Assembly (NCBI GenBank): GCA_046302815.1
Contig: JBKCHO010000035.1
Span: 1 to 34,591, forward strand
Length of the DNA: 34,591 bases
Source of the DNA: JALRAP01 sp046302815
GTDB lineage: Bacteria; Bacteroidota; Bacteroidia; AKYH767-A; OLB10
Direction: 5' to 3'
This document shows positions 32,956-34,591 of this stretch, in pieces (position 1 is the first letter of the stretch; every line of letters begins with the position of its first letter). Both the position numbers and the translations under genes were made by a program. A model generated the notes under the pieces. The model worked only from the letters and a program-made list of their open reading frames with translations, was not told the origin of the DNA and ran no database searches.

Positions 32956-33501
32956 ATGTCGTTGCCAGAGGTCGTTATACACGGAAAACCATTTGTTGTA
33001 AAAATTGATGCGCAAACCATTGCCAACCGTGTTAAAGAGCTGGCTGCTGAGATTTCAAAAGAGTTTGATGGCAAGAAACCTTTATTGATTGGCGTTCTCA
33101 ACGGCTCAGCCATATTCACGGTGGATCTGTTCCGAGAAATCCCTTACGATTGCGAAGTAACCTTCATCAGGGTGGCTTCTTACCACAGTGGCATGTCGTC
33201 AAGCGGCGAAGTGAAGCAAGTGATGGGTCTCAAAGAAAGCATCAAGGGACGACATGTGATCATCGTTGAAGACATTGTGGACTCCGGTGAAACAGCCAAG
33301 CACTTGTTGCAAGATTTGCAACAACACGAGCCGGCCACGCTGAAGCTCGCAACAGCGTTGTTCAAACCAGAAGCGTTGAAATACGATGTGCGACCCGATT
33401 ATGTTGGATTCGTAGTAGAGCCCGACTTCCTCGTTGGCTACGGCCTCGATTACGATGGGCTGGGTAGAAATTTAAAAGATATCTATGTTTTGAAATCCTG
33501 A
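32956..33501 (+). CDS. hpt: Hypoxanthine phosphoribosyltransferase
   Basis: 181-residue type I phosphoribosyltransferase that salvages hypoxanthine (and guanine) to IMP/GMP. The PRPP-binding loop IVEDIVDSGETAKHL lies at 103-117, the LNGSAIF loop at 48-54, and the flexible-loop SYHSGM at 75-80. The C-terminal base-recognition strand is DYVGFVVEPDFLVGYGLDY. ATG at 32956 gives the family's usual length; an open frame reaching further upstream adds only an unrelated segment. A weak promoter (TTG, 22 bases, TATCTTGC) may lie just before it. It is followed 4 bases later by adk. The purine genes on either side (purKE divergent, adk downstream) form a purine cluster. Confidence 0.94.
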   Translation: MSLPEVVIHGKPFVVKIDAQTIANRVKELAAEISKEFDGKKPLLIGVLNGSAIFTVDLFREIPYDCEVTFIRVASYHSGMSSSGEVKQVMGLKESIKGRHVIIVEDIVDSGETAKHLLQDLQQHEPATLKLATALFKPEALKYDVRPDYVGFVVEPDFLVGYGLDYDGLGRNLKDIYVLKS

Positions 33502-33505
33502 TGTT

Positions 33506-33919
33506 ATGCTAAACATTGTTCTCTTCGGACCTCCCGGTGCCGGCAAAGGCACACAGTCTGCTCGTTTATTGGAAAAATATCATTTGGTGCACCTAGCACC
33601 CGGCGACATCCGGCGCGCCGAGATTGCAAATGGTACGGCCTTGGGACTCGAAGCCAAATCCATTATGGAGCGTGGCGAATTGGTGCCCGATGCGGTGGTG
33701 ATTGGCATGATCAAGAACAAGATTGACGCTAACCCTGCTGCTGCAGGTTTCATTTTCGATGGGTTCCCACGGACGAAGGCACAAGCTGCCGCGTTGGATG
33801 ACATGCTTGCGGAAAAATCGGCTCCCATCAAAGCGATGCTTGCATTGGAGGTAAACAACGATGAGTTGATGAAACGCCTATTGCTTCGCGGCAAAGACTC
33901 CGGACGTCCCGACGACGCG
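33506..33919 (+). CDS. adk: Adenylate kinase, 3'-truncated at a chimeric junction
   Basis: The first ~138 residues of a standard adenylate kinase (about 190 in this phylum). P-loop GPPGAGKGT (8-16), AMP-binding region LAPGDIRRAEIANGTALG (30-47; the usual STGD is APGD here), FIFDGFPRT (82-90) and the LID entry RLLLRGKDSGRPDD (124-137). After this point the family would continue through the rest of the LID and the C-terminal helices. Instead the sequence becomes leucyl-tRNA synthetase in the same frame. Without its C-terminus the encoded protein could not be a complete kinase. The adk gene normally follows hpt in this phylum, so the left part is authentic. Confidence 0.9.
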
Positions 33920-34591
33920 CGGCCGCGCAAGTACGTCCTCGACATGTTCCCGTACCCCTCGGGTGACCTGCACATGGGTCACGCGGAGGCGTATGCCCTC
34001 GGCGATGTCGTCGCCCGCTACTGGGTGCAGCGCGGGTTCAACGTGATGCATCCGATCGGCTGGGACGCTTTCGGCCTGCCGGCCGAGAACGCCGCGATCA
34101 AGCGCGGTGAGGATCCGGTGCGGTGGACGTACGAGAACATCGCGCAGCAGAAGGCGTCGATGCGGCGTTACGCCTGCTCGTTCGACTGGGACCGCGTGTT
34201 CAACACCTGCGATCCGGAGTACTACCGCTGGAACCAGTGGTTCTTCCTGCGCATGTTCGAGCGCGGTCTGGCCTACCGCAAGGACAGCAATGTCAACTGG
34301 TGCCCCAACTGCCAGACCGTCCTCGCCAATGAGCAGGTCGTCGCGGGGCTGTGCGAGCGCTGTGACACCCCAGTCACCAAGAAGAAGCTGACGCAGTGGT
34401 ACCTGCGGATCACCGATTACGCCGATCGACTGCTCGACGACATGGAGCAGCTCGAGGGCACCTGGCCCGAGAAGGTGCTGCTGATGCAGCGCAACTGGAT
34501 CGGTCGCAGCCAGGGTGCCGAGGTGCAGTTCGTCATCGAGGGCCGCGACGAGCCGGTGACGGTCTACACCACCCGTCCCGACACCCTCTAC
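33917..34591 (+). CDS. leuS: Leucyl-tRNA synthetase fragment, actinobacterial type, truncated both ends
   Basis: From RPRKYVLDMFPYPSG onward the reading frame encodes a class I leucyl-tRNA synthetase: the HIGH-like motif HMGH, HPIGWDAFGLPAENAAIKRG, and a zinc site with CPNC and CERC pairs. Then follow LTQWYLRITDYADRLLDD, MQRNWIGRS and TVYTTRPDTL at the start of the editing domain. The N-terminal ~40-60 residues are missing and the window edge cuts the rest. Codons are overwhelmingly G- or C-ending, unlike every gene before it, and the sequence resembles LeuRS of GC-rich Actinomycetota. The most probable reading is foreign sequence joined by misassembly. Confidence 0.9.

Noticed and set aside
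34107..34391. Arg/Ser-rich and similar open frames in other frames of the GC-rich tail
   Set aside because: They are off-frame readings of the leuS coding strand, expected in GC-rich DNA where stop codons are rare.
33506..34591. A genuine adenylate kinase-leucyl-tRNA synthetase fusion enzyme
   Set aside because: Both parts are incomplete at the join, base composition changes sharply there, and the two genes belong to different phyla.
33917..34591. Recent horizontal transfer of leuS into the Bacteroidota genome
   Set aside because: Transfer would bring a complete gene or leave a recognisable mobile element. Here the synthetase lacks its N-terminus and interrupts adk, an essential gene.

Overview
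The window reads as a piece of a Bacteroidota genome (Flavobacteriia/Sphingobacteriia/Chitinophagia-like). The evidence is a type IX secretion (T9SS) sorting domain on a large surface protein, a PorT-like gene directly after ubiE/menG, several signal-peptide outer-membrane beta-barrels, the purK-purE / hpt-adk neighbourhood, and Bacteroidota promoters (TTG-N17..23-TAnnTTTG). Genes are tightly packed with moderate GC and many ATGA or few-base junctions. No rRNA, tRNA, CRISPR array, integrase or complete insertion sequence was seen. Both edges cut genes.

Layout. (1) 2-7839 (+): a tight five-gene cluster: 5'-truncated PAS/hybrid histidine kinase with receiver and Hpt domains, an NtrC-type sigma-54 response regulator without its DNA-binding domain, a 98-aa membrane protein, a 1137-aa T9SS-exported beta-solenoid-like protein, and a 376-aa membrane-anchored LamG-like protein. 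A rho-independent terminator closes it. It looks like a phosphorelay wired to surface proteins and is the best candidate for an undescribed system. (2) 7946-13770: AddA/RecB-type helicase-nuclease, a small antiparallel unknown gene, delta-1-pyrroline-5-carboxylate dehydrogenase, and FtsB/DivIC. (3) 13775-15926 (-): a conserved membrane protein and the catalytic subunit of methylmalonyl-CoA mutase. (4) 16019-23128 (+): aspartate aminotransferase, heptose-7-phosphate kinase, TrkH/KtrB potassium transporter, MenG, PorT-like barrel, FAD-dependent dehydrogenase. (5) 23107-25917 (-): two outer-membrane proteins, one carrying a ComEA-like helix-hairpin-helix domain. (6) 26004-30932 (+): secreted GH18 chitinase, SdpI-like membrane protein, then LpxH-like phosphoesterase, GT28/MurG-like glycosyltransferase and GH1 beta-glucosidase. 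(7) 30944-32792 (-): purK-purE from a near-perfect promoter. (8) 32956 to the end (+): hypoxanthine phosphoribosyltransferase and adenylate kinase.

At about 33,911-33,920 the sequence changes abruptly from moderate-GC Bacteroidota adenylate kinase to very GC-rich actinobacterial-type leucyl-tRNA synthetase. The reading frame stays open across the junction, but both genes are truncated there, so this is almost certainly an assembly chimera and not a true fusion. Everything after about 33,916 should be treated as foreign to this genome until reads confirm it.
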